Shown: piece after piece, positions 11,031-23,217 of the stretch
How the letters are laid out: every line of letters starts with the position of its first letter
Numbering within the stretch: the first letter of the stretch is position 1
Assembly (NCBI RefSeq): GCF_963678635.1
Contig: NC_087063.1
Span: 37,147,113-37,211,112 of the forward strand
Origin: Symsagittifera roscoffensis
Lineage: Eukaryota; Xenacoelomorpha; Acoela; Convolutidae
Direction of reading: 5' to 3'
DNA: 64,000 nt
The notes under the pieces: generated by a model
The model's input: only the letters and a program-made list of their open reading frames with translations
Databases searched by the model: none
What the model was told of the DNA's origin: nothing
Position numbers and translations under genes: made by a program

Positions 11031-11889
11031 TTAAATTTCGTGAGGTGTGTTATTTTGTGGTATACATAGTGGATTGGAGAAATAATAAAATGATGTCAAG
11101 TGAATTGTAGGGATTAGTACGTGCTCATTGACATAGTGGGGTTGTTCAGTGTGAGGGTTGGAATGACTAAGGGTATATTGAGGGAAGAGGGGTAGGGAAG
11201 TTTGGAGAAAGGCTGGAGTATTAGTGTGGTCAGGGTAGCTTACATAATCGCGGGCTGCTCCGTGTGTGGAGGGAAGCGGGTGGTTAGAAAATTTTCTTCT
11301 GAACGTTCTATATGCACGGTTATTTGTGGATGATGAATGGGTTGATGTTGAGGATTGATCGAAAGAAGGGGTATAATCTGAAGAGGGTGTAGGAGTTGAT
11401 GGGTTTGATGATGTTATGTTTGATGATAATTGGTGAATAGTTAGAGTGTGAGGATGTTGTATTTGTTGTTGAAGTGTTATTAGATTATCTAGTTCTTGTG
11501 AAATTTGTGTGGTTTCTGGGGAATCGTTGTTGGAATGGTCATTGGTAAAGGGGGAGTATGTCGGAGTTGCTTGGGAAATATGTGAAACGGATGAGGGGAA
11601 GCATTTGTGGACTGGGAGTGAAAAGGTCGAAAAGGGGTTGGGAAAATGCTGGTGGGCTGGATTCGGAGTTTGCAAATTCGTCTGGGGTTTCGATTTCTGA
11701 GTTATTAAATTGGTAAATTGTATTAAAAACGGTGATGTCTGAATTAGTGTCAGAATCCATGCCGGACGATGTGTTAACATGGGGTGATTCAGGTGGCGGG
11801 AAAGCAAAAAAAGGGATGATGGGAATTGGGTTTTGGAGGTTGGCTGGGTGGGAAATGGAACGGTGAAGGGATCCAAATTGTCGGCTCAT
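11031..11889 (-). pseudogene. Retroelement Pro/Ser/Thr-rich ORF 2 (one frameshift)
   Basis: The ATG at 11889 (MSRQFGSLHRSISHPANLQ) opens a frame rich in Pro, Ser, Thr and Asn up to about 11540. From there the other frame carries on (NDSPETTQISQELDNLITLQ... to 11031), so a single frameshift around 11540 splits one protein of about 285 residues. The composition resembles a disordered or heavily glycosylated linker. It lacks Cys and obvious motifs. It is similar in character, not in clear sequence, to the ORF at 13765-14631. Confidence 0.5.
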
Positions 11890-12369
11890 TGTGGGCTAAA
11901 AAAATTATTGTTCTGAGATTGAAAACTTCTTGTATGTGGCTGTTCGATTATTTGTTCATATGTATCGTCATTTTGAGATTATTGTGTTACAATGTGTTGA
12001 ATTGGACTTTGTATATGATTTGGTCTTGAATTTGCGATGTTTGCTAGTGCTAAGTTTCTGAAATTCCGTGGTACTAGTGATAATGGATGGTTACGACTTA
12101 AACTTGGGAGTTGTGGTGCTGTAGGTAATGTATTTGTGTTATTATGTGATTCGTCATATGTGTTTGGTGTAGTTGATAATTTTATATTGTATTCTTTTAT
12201 TTGTGCATCTAAAAGTATTTTATTTATAGTATAAAATAGTATAAAAATAGTATAGTATACTTATAGTATAAAAGCATTTTAAATATTCTGAAAAATCCTG
12301 CAAAAAGTATGCGTGCTACGCTCGCTTGTCTTTTGACTTGTGTTTGGATCGCGCATGTGTAATAAATTC

Positions 12370-13760
12370 CTTTTAATAAAGAAAAATAAATCCAATAAAA
12401 TTAAACATTGCGTATAATACTGTCAATCTTTCTAAGATGTAATATGGCCATCCTAGAAAGGCTAAAATTTCGTTTTTCAAATTTAAAAAACTAAAAATAT
12501 TGATTGTTGATTTATCCTGTGGTCGATTTTTTCCGCCGTTTAGATAAATAAAATCTTTTATGTCTTTAAAATATCCACTGGAATCTTTTGCGTAAATGTC
12601 TGAAAATCCTGCTGTTTCTGCAAGTTTTCGTAACTTCTGATCTACTGATTGTCGTTGAATAGGTCCATCTTTGTATTTTTTTCTTGAAATTGTTGTGTAC
12701 GTTTGTGGTGTTGTATGACGGATTTAGAATAGATGCCTATCGATTGTAAATCGACATTTGGGTTTCGGGCTATAGCTCTTATGCTTTCGGCATTAAAAGT
12801 TGAATATGGTGTAAGTAGATAGTATTTATCTTCATCGGGATTTAAATGTACAACGTTGTGGCTATTTTCTGATCCACATGGTACTGCTGTAGCCCCAAAA
12901 TATGTTCATCGTGAGAGTGTTTCAAAAAAAAAAAACTATATATTTGTAAATTTATGGGGTTCTTTTGTAACATCGTTTATCTTCAAAAACGTATAAAGGT
13001 GATACTTTTTTGGTACAAGTGTAATACCATAAGATGTTTCCTTCATAATCAATAAATTTGATCTATTGCTGGATAACAAATATTCTGCATATGGTATTTT
13101 TAGAACTGCTAGTGCTAGTGATTGTAAAATTTGTGTTCTTTCAAGTTCACATAGTTGGTGTAGTGTTTCTAATTCTGAAAGTAAAATTTCTTTAAAAATT
13201 CTGCTTATTGTGTAGTTTAGTTTCATATCTAAATGTATATCATAGTGAATTGCGCCAAAATGTGTTCTGTTCATAAGTGACAATTTTTGTAATTGCGTAC
13301 TTTATGTGTCCTGTGTTTTTCTGAAAATTTACTAAAACTTAGGGATTTTCGTCGGTAAGTGAGCGAGATGTGGCCATTGGGTTTACGGTTAAATGTCCTG
13401 TTTTCTTGTCGAAACCATTTTCGTATTCGACAAAATTTCTGAATACTGTGTTTTATAAAGTGGCTTGTTGTATTTACAAGCAAGTTCTGTTTCTGGATAT
13501 ATTTGAAATCGTGTTAATTTGTTTTCTATATTGTGGATGTTTCTAAATTTGTGGTTTGTAGATCTAACTTGGTCGGTGTTTACATTTTCATATGGGATTG
13601 ATTCGATAAAACATTTTTGGTGAAATTTGATCATTCCAGCGTGTATTTTTGCTTCTTGAAAAACTGTGCAGGTTTCTTCGGGAAACTTGTTTATTTTTGT
13701 TAAAATCGTGTCGATATTGTAATCTGTTTAATTCCCAGTTGTGTAATCTATTACTTGCCT
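12370..13760 (-). pseudogene. env: Envelope-like glycoprotein of the giant retroelement (broken)
   Basis: In element sense three overlapping frames carry pieces of one protein. The N-terminal part is at 13760-13390 with a few cysteines (FPEETCTVFQEAKIH...). A helical part at 13260-12950 contains SELETLHQLCELERTQIL followed by a SSNRSN sequon, a pattern known from env-type glycoproteins carried by invertebrate retroelements. A mixed segment follows at 12870-12700. A membrane-proximal stretch and hydrophobic anchor (ILAFLGWPYYILERLTVLYA) are at about 12500-12370. At least three frameshifts and several stops separate them, so no protein can be made. Env identity rests on the middle motif, sequons, C-terminal anchor and position after integrase. 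Confidence 0.6.
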
Positions 13761-13764
13761 GATG

Positions 13765-14631
13765 TTAAGCAAATAATGGTGGGGTTGCTACGAATGTATT
13801 CCGATCTAATCGTAGTGGTATATTTTGAGATGATTGTTCTTGATATCGTGAGTCAAGGTTGGTAGGGAAATTTAGGGGAAAAATTGATGGTGATATTTGG
13901 CTTGAAGAAGGTGTTGAGGGAAGAGAAAGTGTTTTGGGTAATGTAGATAGTGTTGTACCGAAAGAAATGTCAACTGGGTTGTTTACTAAATTTGGTTCAC
14001 CGTGAGGGTATTTGTTTGTCACCCAATATGGAGGGCGTTCTGTGGTTGTTGGGTTCTTAAAAGGGTTTTCTCTAATTTATTCTGTTGTAGGGGTTGAACC
14101 TAAGTAATCAGATGGAATATTTGAAATGCTTTGTTGTGAAGCAGTTGGAGGTGTTTCTGGTAATGTGCTACTTGAAAGGTCTAAGGGACTTGATGTTGGT
14201 GATTGAGGTATGTTAAATCGAACTCTGGGGGTATAAAAATTTCCATTTCGTCTTGGATGTATAGTTTGTCTATTTATTTTGAGTGTGTTCTGGTTTTGAC
14301 TTATGTGTCTTACTCTGTTAAAATCTTGTTGTAGGTGTGGGTACATATTATATGTTGGTTCGTATTGTGGATCACTTAAAGTTGCTTGGCGGACAACTGG
14401 TTTTAATAGTTCAGATAATCGTGCGTGTCTTTCTTCAAAAGTACATGGATTTTCTTGAAAAGAAAAGCGTGTAGATGAATAGGGACTCTTGGTACTTGTG
14501 GGTTTTGTTGGATTTTCTTGGGACGTTGTTGGTGGGGACTGTGGTGGGGGTTGTTGATTAGCAAGCTTGGAAAATTTCTTTGATTGACGTTTTTTATGAT
14601 GAAAATTTATGTTTGTTCCAGTATTCTTCAA
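13765..14631 (-). pseudogene. Retroelement Pro/Ser/Thr-rich ORF 1
   Basis: An ATG-started frame of 184 codons (14631-14077) begins basic (HHKKRQSKKFSKLANQQPPP). It has a short globular-looking segment (FEERHARLSELLKPVVRQ) and then a Ser/Pro tail. After the stop, a second frame at 14022-13765 continues the same composition (85 codons). It lies between a hydrophobic ORF and the env-like gene. It could be a cytoplasmic tail or a separate accessory protein. No family recognised. Confidence 0.4.
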
Positions 14632-15030
14632 TGAAAAGAAACAAGAGAATAGTGGCTAATGCAAATGTGATGGTTGCCTTTTGTATACATTTACATTTTG
14701 TCATAATCAGTGATGTTAAAAATGTGAGAAAAATAACAAATAGTAGAAAGATATCTGTTCTACTAAATATATTACGAAACATTTAAATAGTTATGAAATT
14801 ATCGTACCTGAGGAGGTTATCAAGTATTGTGAAAAGGGATATATTTACTTCAAAAATTGAGTAGAAAACTAAAATCAGATTGTAAAATATAATGAAAAGT
14901 ATGAATAGGGTTTCTATGATATTAGTTAAAATGTTGTAAAAAATTGTCGAAGATTTGAAAGGGGTATTAAAAGGTTTGAAAATATTTGTTTGAATTTAGA
15001 GACCGTTGTTGAGAGAAACATTTAGGAAGT
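14594..15030 (-). pseudogene. Hydrophobic ORF with several membrane segments (possible env C-terminus remnant)
   Basis: The frame gives three or four hydrophobic runs: ETLFILFIIFYNLILVFYSI (about 14920-14870), a TAA near 14785, then after ATG 14782 IFLLFVIFLTFLTSLIM and ATITFALATILLFLFI. The ORF overlaps the start of the Pro/Ser/Thr-rich ORF in another frame. It may be the anchor end of a first env-like gene, with the second at 12.4-13.8 kb. Its upstream part to 15.4 kb is too decayed to read. Confidence 0.35.
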
Positions 15031-15039
15031 GATTTGGTT

Positions 15040-16020
15040 TGCCGAATTTTTAAAAATTTTTTGTGGCGAAATTCCAGTGCGGTCGGATTATTTATTGATT
15101 TTTTGACAAGTGGATTGGATTTCGTCAAAAGTTGTTGAGGGGTTATTTTGAGATGTCGGGGAGATCTTCGTAGTTTTGTTTTTATTTATGTAATAATTGG
15201 GGGTATCCAAGAAAAATTCGTACTTTAGGCTAAATGATCATGTGCTTTTTGTTCTTTAGGATAATTTAATAATTTTGCTTGAGGGTTTTATGAGTGCTAA
15301 GTTGGGAAAATATTGTTTATCTTTGTACTGCTTGATAGGGGAGGGTTGTAATATTGAGATTATAATTATTTTAGTTGTCATTTTGTAGCAGTTTGCTTAT
15401 TTTTGACCTGGAGGTCTTGAAGTTACAGTTATAGATAAGCCTAGAGGTGAATATGTGTCGGCTAATAAAATCGTATTGCTATAAATAAAGTGTCTTATTC
15501 GGGATGGTTTCTATTAGCTGATTTTGAACTAGATCTGTTCGATTGTTTTTCAGCATGTTTTTTTGAAAATGTGGATTGTTCAAAATAATTAAAAGAAGAT
15601 GATGGAAAACGGAAATGAAAGTTATTTTTTAAATTCTTTTTTCTTCAATTTTTTAGATTGTGGAATGAAGGTTTTACAATTTTTTCGTGGTTGACTTCTG
15701 AGTCGTGATGATTCTCTATGTTGAGATTTTTCTTTTTGATCTTGTGGTAGAATTTTTTTCTGTCATTTTCCTATTTTTTCTTTCTTTTTGAGATATTCGT
15801 GTTTTTTGTTTTGGGGATGTTTGGTTAACAATTTATTTTTGTTGATCTAATTTTGAGCTTGTTTGTTTATCGGTGTGGTGATTCAATTTAGTTTCTCAAT
15901 TGTTTTGAACAATTTTTAAACCTCTGAAAGAATATGATTGTGTTAATTCACGGAGTGCATATTCTTTTGGGTTATAGGGTAATAGGTTATTGCGGTGTTG
16001 AATAATTTCTTTTTTATTTG
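15040..16020 (-). other. Decayed retroelement sequence between integrase and hydrophobic ORF
   Basis: Minus-strand frames are short. A lysine-rich stretch at about 15910-15600 looks like the tail of the integrase polyprotein. A piece at about 15490-15390 (LLADTYSPLGLSITVTSRPPG) may be the start of an env-like product. Nothing firm. Confidence 0.3.
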
Positions 16021-16026
16021 TGTCAA

Positions 16027-16602
16027 TCAGTTTGTATGTGACATCAGTGGGTTTCTCAATTGTTTGGTATGGTCTTTTTCGGAGTGGTTGTAAATTTTTA
16101 GAAATTGCTTTTGTGTTGTAAAATTGGGGACTAAAACAAATGTTCCTATTTTCAATTCTGTTGCTGGTGTAAAGCGTGAATTTATTTGGGTATTATGTTT
16201 TGTCTTTGTAGCAATTTTTTTTGTTATTTTTTGATAAATTTCATTGTGTTTTTTATCTTTATTTAAAATCCATTCAGTGTGGGTACTGGAAGCTAATTTT
16301 AAAGTTTGTGGATGATGAAAGTGGTCTTCATCATGGGTATGCAGTGGTAGATTATAACAAATTGAATCTTTGTTTGGTTTACAATAACCTTGTGCATTTT
16401 TATGGACGTTTGCTGTAAACATTATTGTTTTACATGGTTTTTGGTTGAATACCATTTCATATGGTGACATTCCTAATGTTGTTGTATTTTGTGAGTTATA
16501 TGAAAGTGGAAATAATTGTTTCATCTGCTGACCATTCAGTATATCGGGTATCATTTCCGTTAATGATACATCTGAGATATTCCTGTAATAAACGGACCCC
16601 CA
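16027..16602 (-). pseudogene. Integrase C-terminal part of the giant retroelement
   Basis: The frame encodes SYNSQNTTTLGMSPYEMVF, the conserved post-catalytic segment of Ty3/gypsy and retroviral integrases (YNxxxHxxTGxSPxELxFG). It is followed by about 120 residues with His/Lys-rich sequence and a segment (LKIGTFVLVPNFT) typical of the C-terminal DNA-binding module. Upstream, in another frame, the end of the core (LLQEYLRC) is still readable just inside the insertion edge. The catalytic Asp/Asp/Glu residues are absent: the core lies on neither side of the 16.3-kb insertion. Confidence 0.8.
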
Positions 16603-16925
16603 TGTAATAACATAGGCTATAGAGTATCCGGTCCGCACCCTATGTAATAATATAGGCTATAGATTTCCCAATGTATTAAGATAGGGAATAGGTTTCCCAA
16701 TGTATTCAGATACGAGGTTTCAGATGGTAAGATGGTAAGTTTTTTTTCGGCGCCCGAATTTCCCATGTATAGATTTCCGTATGTATAAGAAATTCCTTGT
16801 AGGGAATTAAAAACTCATTAGGGAATAGATTTCCCTATTAAATAAGATAGGGAATAGGTTTCCTATGTATTAAGATGGTAAGGTTTCAGATGGTAGGTTT
16901 CAGAAAAATTTTTGGCGCCCGAATT
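16603..16925 (+). repeat. Left terminus: palindromes and short direct repeats
   Basis: The first 70 bases contain cctatgt-type inverted motifs around a 4-base loop. Next come repeated units of the form cctat(g/c)ttaatacat(t/a)ggg with atagggaataggtttcc, and two copies of ggtttcagatggtaag...ggcgcccgaattt (about 16710-16765 and 16880-16925). The other end at 32625-32945 mirrors this. Such iterated ends can fold into hairpins and could be transposase or terminal-protein binding sites. Confidence 0.6.
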
Positions 16926-18284
16926 TATTGAGCTCGATTTTGCCGATACTTGCGTTTCTTAGCTAGCTTCTACGGTTTAGATGTTTTGATTATTTTTTTA
17001 TAGGTTTGATTCAACGAGAAAACTATCTAAAGCTATACTGAAACCTAACGAAACTTCGAGAAAAAAATCATGTTTTTTGAAAAAAAATTTGGTTTTTGCG
17101 TGGAAATGTCTAGTTTTTTTCGCAAAAATTTTGGCTCGCATTATCTAATTGTTAATTAATACTGGTAAATTATGTGTAGGTTTAGAAATTAAGGTTATGT
17201 ACTTAGTTTAATTGTAAATGATAAGTCAATGGTAAGAGTTTTTGGGCAAAAACTTGGAGTTTTTGTCACAAAAATTGAAAATTTTTCATAAAAACTTTAA
17301 AACACTATAAATTTTATTGTAATTCGATCTAATTTATTGGATAATCTTACTTTCTATCTACCTGAATTTATGCCAAAACTTACTGAAACTTCAAAAAAAA
17401 TCCAATTTTTGGAAGAAAAAAAGCAAAAAATTCAAAGTTTTCGATAAAATTGCAAAAAAAATTTCAAAGTTTTTGGAACAAACTGCAATATTTTCGAAAG
17501 AACTGCAAAAATCTCAAGATTTTGGCTAATTTTTTGTTGCTTCTGATCTAATTGAATAACAAGTAAATACGTTTAGAGTTTAAAATTAAGCTCAAATTGT
17601 ATTTCAATTGGCATCATGTTGAGACACTGATACAAAACTTTGAATAGAAATATGGATTTTTCCAAATTTTTCTCACAAAAAATTGAAATACGATAAATTT
17701 TAGCATTATTTGAGCAACAAAGCGGGTTATATAATGCTCTCAACATTAACAAGAAAGCTCATAAAAGCTGAATTGAAATTGAAACTAGTGAAAGATAGTG
17801 AAAATAACCGTAATTTTCAAGAAAGTAAAATAAAAATTATTCAAATTTGTCAAAAATTTTCCATGTTCAACCTTTTAATTGGATATTTAACTGCTTTTTT
17901 GTCCAATTCAGGGATAATTGAAATAGGACTCTCAATACAAATGAACATTAAGAGCAAAATTTTATAAAATTTCTAGATTTTTGCTCAATGATTAACCCAA
18001 ATTTGTACCGAAATTACAAATTCAGAGAAGTTATTCACCTTAATAGTACAAAATTTCAGTTCAATGATGAAAAATGAACAGTTAATTGCTACAATTGACT
18101 AAAAATGAGATAAATTTTTATTAAAAATTTATTCGATATTGGCTCAAATTCAACAAAATCTTCTTCATAACTGATGATTATCTCTCTGTTGCTTCTGCAA
18201 CATAATTTTCACGATTTTCCGTAGAAATGTTCTATTCTTAAAAAATATACTTACTTTCGGCTTATTACATGGTTTCGCTATTGA

Positions 18285-19975
18285 ACACACTTTGCAAGAA
18301 AATTTAGTCAGAACTGGAGAATTTAGGGGGAAAATAGTATCAATCGAACGATCAATTTGCTAGCAGAGATGAAATTAGAACTGATACCGTCTGATTATTT
18401 TGATAAAAATTGTAAATGTCTTCCTCAAGTTTCCCTTGTTAGGTGCTACAGTAATTTATTTAAGCAAAAACACAATTTTTAGGATAAATATCTATCACTT
18501 TTTTGGAAAAATAGTCATTTTTTCATGATTTTCTGTAGAAATCCTCTATGCTTTAAGGTTATTCCTGCTTTCTACTTAATGCATGTTTTCGCTATTGATT
18601 ACATTTTGCAAGAAAATTTAGTCAGAACTGGAGAATTTGGGAGAAAAATAGTATCAATTGAACAAACAATTTGCTAGCAGAGATGAAATTAGAACTGATA
18701 CCGTCTGATTATTATGATAAACATTGTAAATTTCTTCCTCAAGTTTCCCTTGTTAGGTGCTACAGTAAACTATTTAAGGAAAAATACAACTTATGGAATC
18801 AATAACTATCACTTTTCTGGAAAAAAAGTCATTTTTTTATGATTTTCTCTAAAAATGCTCTATGTTTTAAGGTTTTTCTTGCTTTCTGCTTAATACATGT
18901 TTTCGCTATTGAACACATTTTGCAAGAAAATTTAGTCAGAACTGAAGAGTTTAGGAGAAAAATAGTATCAATTGAACGAACAATTTGCTGGTAAAGATGA
19001 AATTAGAATTGACACCGTCTGATTATTACGATAAAAATTGTAATTGTCTTCCTCATGGTTGTCTTGATACAGTAAATTATTTAAGCTAAATTACAATTTT
19101 TGGGTCAATAACTATCGTTTTTCTTGCAAAACAAATATTTATGAGGGACGTTTTCTCAAAAATATCCAGGTGAGAAAAAATCAATGCTTTCTTCCCCAAG
19201 TTTCCCTTGTTAGGTGCTCCAGTAAACTATTTAAGCAAAAATACTGCAAGAAAATTTTTATTCTAATATTCAGACGGTGTCAATTCTAATTTCATCTTTA
19301 CCAGCAAATTGTTCGTTCAATTGTTCGTTCGTTCATCTCTGCTTGCAAGAAAATTTAGTCAGAACTGGAGAATTTGGGAGGAAAATAGTATCAATTGAAC
19401 GAACAATTTGCTAGCAGAGATGAAATTAGAACTGATACCGTCTGATTATTATGATAAACATTGTAAATGTCTTCCTCAAGTTTCCCTTGTTAGGTGCTAC
19501 AGTAAACTATTTAAGGAAAAATACAACTTATGGAATCAATAACTATCACGTTTCCGGAAAAAAAGTCATTTTTTTATGATTTTCTCTAGAAATACTCTAT
19601 GTTTTAAGGTTTTTCTTGCTTACTGCTTAATACATGTTTTCGCTATTGAACACATTTTGCAAGAAAACTTAGTCAGAACTGGAGAGTTTAGGAGGAAAAG
19701 AGTATCAATTGAACGAACAATTTGCTGGTAAAGATGAAATTAGAATTGACACCGTCTGATTATTACGATAAAAATTGTAATTGTCTTCCTCAAGGTTGTC
19801 TTGATAGAGTAAATTATTTAAGCAAAATTACAATTTTTGGGTCAATAACTATCGTTTTTCTTGCAAAACAAATATTAAAAAGTTTTTTTTCTGATTTATG
19901 AGGGACGTTTCTCAAAAATATCCAAGTGAGAAAGAATCGATGCTGGTTAAAACATTCAAAAAAATACGTAAAAAG
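18285..19975 (+). repeat. Tandem array of a 314-bp repeat in the left arm, with a small inversion
   Basis: The motif aagaaaatttagtcagaact occurs at about 18296, 18610, 18924, 19347 and 19661, a period of 314 bp apart from the longer third step. That step contains a short inverted piece at about 19270-19325 (cagacggtgtcaattctaatt reads as the reverse complement of the unit). The right arm has only about two copies (30840-31260). Confidence 0.85.
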
Positions 19976-21389
19976 TGAGAATATAAATGTGTTTTTACAA
20001 TTTAAAAAAAATTAGGAGCAGCTTTATTAGTTATATTCTGAAAACCTCCGGAAATACGCAAGGGAACCTAGTTCCTAACATCTACAATATCTAAAAACTT
20101 TTAAAAGAGCGCGTCTCAAAAAATGATTTAGCAAAGGAAATCAAGGTGCAAACTGGAACAATTGTGTAATTTTCGGATTTTTATTAAGCAAAAAAAAACT
20201 CTATCTAGTTAAAAAAAAAGTGTAGATCTTAAAAGCTGTTTTTCCTTTATGCTTCATGTACTTCTTCCAAAAGATGTCGGATTGAGTTTGTTTTACAAAA
20301 ATTATCCTCAAAACATCTGATTTTTCATAAAAAGTTACCTTATATATCAAAGGATAACAAACTTTTCTAATGAATTACACATAAATACCAATCTTTGACA
20401 CTTTTTATGTCGGAGTTTTTCTCAAAATATGGTTTATAAGCTAAATTTTAGTAAAATTATCTCAAAACTCCCAATGAATTGAATTGAGTTTCTATCTCAT
20501 TTTCTCAGTTTTTGCTTCATCTTCTATCTATCAAATTAATCCAATTCGAACAAAAAATTTGAAAAATGAACTTTTGATGGAAAAAGGTATCTTTTCAACA
20601 AACATTCGACAATCCGAAGCTGAATTAATACCATGAATCCTTTGCGAAACGTCTTTAAATTATTTTCTCTACTTGATAATTTTTTATTGCTGTTTCAACT
20701 CTGAATTTCTGTTTTGAAGTAAATTTTTGGTTGAGAATGATGTATATTATTATCTTGAAATTTTCGGATGTTAGCAGAAAATACATTTTCCAGGACAACT
20801 ATCACTTTCTTTTCTGAATCGTAGAAAAAAAAGCAAAAGAAAACCATAATTCTTAGTAAATCAATCCCCAATATCTGCTACGCTCTATTCTATGATTACT
20901 CTTACAAGCACTAAGCAATAAAATTTTAAAATGGTTACTAGGTAAAACCTTTCAATAAATCAATGTTTCATAAATATCCAGTTTTTTTTTAAAATTTAAT
21001 CAAATACTTAAGCACTCCTTAGCGTATGTGATTCACTTTTACTACAAATTTATCGCAACAAAATCCCCGCAAGCTGGCAACCCATGGAGTTTTCACAGTA
21101 GATGGAAGATTTTCTGATCGATTTCCATTGAAAGTTTCAAGACAATTTGAACTCGGTTGTTGCTGGTTTTATCATCAATCAGAACCTTTGAAAATGACAA
21201 AACAAGAATAATGATGATAAAACTGTAAATTTTTTACTAGAAGTTTTTCAAATTTAGTGTATAGTCTTTTCAGATTCAGTAAAAAATTATGATTCAAAGT
21301 ATTTTCTACTATGTTTTAATTAAAAACATATCAATTTTACCTTCTCTTGGAGTGTGTTTTGAGACTGCTGAGCATATAATTTAACATTA

Positions 21390-21691
21390 TAATGACAAGG
21401 CTTCTTCTTGATATGCTTAGTAAGTTCCTCGCTGCTATATGTATAAAAGTTGCAATTGGAACACTTTAAAACGTCACAGTGCTTTCAATGTCTTGATGCG
21501 TGTAAGCGAGTGTATTCTCTTCCACATTCAAGACACGCAATTCTTTTGTTTCTATTAAGTAGCGGCATCTCAATAGGAAGAAAAAGAAAAAAAATGGGAA
21601 ATTTAGAATGTCCCAAATTTTCAGTAAAGAAAAGTTGAATAGGCTCAAAAAATGAGTAAAAGTGAATAAAAACAGCAAATGTCTTGAACAA
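21390..21691 (-). pseudogene. C2H2-type zinc-finger gene remnant, left arm
   Basis: On the minus strand the frame reads CLECGREYTRLHASRH, a TGA, then KHCDVLKCSNCNFYTYSSEE and LTKHIKKKPCHY. That gives two C-x2-C...H-x(4-5)-H/C fingers with typical spacing, broken by one stop between the first His and the next residues. The upstream frame (21691-21540) is hydrophobic and not finger-like, so the N-terminus is uncertain. The same gene lies mirrored in the right arm with a different lesion, so both derive from an intact ancestor carried in the inverted repeat. Confidence 0.6.
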
Positions 21692-21794
21692 TTGTTTTTG
21701 ACGTGAAAGAAAATCAGAATAGATACACTATTTAGCCTAGCTGAAATGAAAATCATCTAATTTAACCATGGAGTTTTCAAAAATTTGCTATCAA

Positions 21795-22013
21795 CCAATC
21801 AGAATTGCGCATTCATTTTAAGGAAATTTTTATTTTTTTCTGATATCAACCAATCAGAATCGAGCTTCAATGGTCATGGAATTTTTAATAAAGTTTATGA
21901 CAACCAATCGAAACTGAGTTCTACTTCTCATGGGTTTTACAATAGTTTTGCTATCGTTTGTAGATATCAAGGATTTCTTCACAGGTAGTATTTGTGGTAA
22001 TAACCAATCAGAA
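21795..22013 (+). promoter_or_regulatory. Cluster of CCAAT (NF-Y consensus) boxes, left of the gene cluster
   Basis: CCAATCAGAA at 21795, CCAATCAGAA at 21850, CCAATCGAAA at 21904 and CCAATCAGAA at 22004 are spaced 54-100 bases apart, each preceded by (t)a(t)caa or taa. The consensus of the heterotrimeric factor NF-Y is CCAATCAG/A with purines upstream, so these are near-ideal sites. Further weaker copies at 22855 (ccaatcaaaa) and 22891. They lie between the arm and the start of the central genes. Confidence 0.55.
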
Positions 22014-22269
22014 TGAAGTATTCACAGATTTTAAAATACTTTGTAGATCAGAACCAAACTATGTTTATGAAACTTCCCAATCAATCGATTTAATTGAATT
22101 GTTCTAACATAACTAACTAACATATACAATTGACACCAAAGTGAGATAAATGAGATTTCTTGTCTGGTTTATATTGTTTTTTTGATGCTGAATTCAAATT
22201 TTGAAATTTAAATCAAAATTTTTTCAATTTGTTCTATTTCTAACCAGTGAAAAGAGAAATTACCAAAAT

Positions 22270-22773
22270 TTACTTTTTTGTGGTTTTTTTCTGGTATATT
22301 GTAATATAAACAACCGGAAGTTTTTTAAATTTGGATAGTCGATTAAAAGATAATCTGACAACTCTAGATTTTGCATTTGTATCAAATTCAAAACAGTAAT
22401 CGAAATGATGTTCCTTATCTTCAATATTTGTTTCAAAGAATCTTCCATTCTTTTTTTTACTGATCGACCACTCAATTTGAGTTAGTTCTTCTAAATAAAA
22501 TCATAGTTGATAAATCTGGCAGTATTCTTCTTTTCTGAAATCTCCTCTCCATCTTTTTAACAGAATTATTAAACTTTCTGTGTTTCTATACAAGTTAAAA
22601 CTAATACAATCTCCATCGACGTCATCTGTCCACCACTCTTTTTGTTTTTTGTAGTAGTTCAACCTTAAAATCTGATAAATGTTCATTTCAAACATTGAAA
22701 ACGCTTTTGATAGAAACAAATTTCTTACTGAAATTAACAAAGAAACTTGAAAAAACTCGATTTGTTGAACCAT
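22270..22773 (-). pseudogene. Central gene 1: PC4-like double-module protein with one in-frame TGA
   Basis: ATG at 22773 opens a frame of 167 codons with one internal TGA (22501-22503) and TAA at 22270. Residues about 30-75 (IYQILRLNYYKKQKEWW..., ISFNLYRNTESLIILL) and about 95-155 (TQIEWSISKKKNGRFF..., VVRLSFNRLSKFKKL) each show three beta-like strands followed by a short helix. The last strand-helix junction has the form (I/V)xLS/FNxxxxxxL. This resembles the PC4 ssDNA-binding fold and recurs in the three sister genes. The single stop in an otherwise clean frame means a recent mutation, read-through, or sequencing error. Function inferred: binding of single-stranded nucleic acid. Confidence 0.45.
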
Positions 22774-23217
22774 TTTTACTTATTTTGTAACCAAAATTAA
22801 ATGTAATTCCCTTATTTAGAGACTGATTAGTTTTAAGTTAATTCATGCAGCCAATCAAAACCTCAAATTAAGGCCATTGAAAACAACCAATGAAATTCAG
22901 AATTTCGAAAAATAATGATAATGTTACAGCTAACTATACATTTTGTTTGTAATGTTGTTCAAATAAGACAAATTTTACTCAATTTTTGATGAAAGCATTA
23001 ATTAAATAAATTTTTCTGTAATTTCCTAAAATATTACTGGAAAATCTATTGATAATTGGATAGTGCTTTATGTCAATTTTGATTAAATTTTCATGTTTTG
23101 TCTGACTTTTCCTCAGATATCCCAGCTCTAAATGTGAACTTCAGTGACAAAAAATAGCTTTGAACCAACATTTTTTCAATTAACCAATATACAAAACATC
23201 ACAAAGCATTACTGAGG

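Larger units (their letters stand above)
16603..21955 (+). repeat. Left terminal inverted repeat
   Basis: It matches the reverse complement of 28628-32945 nearly throughout. Examples: the two ggcgcccgaa sites (16751, 16914), the frame at 17710-17967, and the zinc-finger region at 21390-21540. It is about 1 kb longer than the right arm, chiefly because it holds about five copies of a 314-bp repeat where the right arm has about two. Confidence 0.9.

Noticed and set aside
16751-16925. ggcgcccgaa at 16751 and 16914 (mirrored in the right arm), like the start of a lysine-tRNA primer binding site
   Set aside because: No LTR edge lies beside either copy, the match ends after about ten bases, and both lie in the iterated end of an inverted repeat.
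17710-17967. 85-codon frame in the left arm with a near-identical mirror at 31568-31825
   Set aside because: Both start with TTG rather than ATG, have no motif, and are alike simply because the arms are copies.
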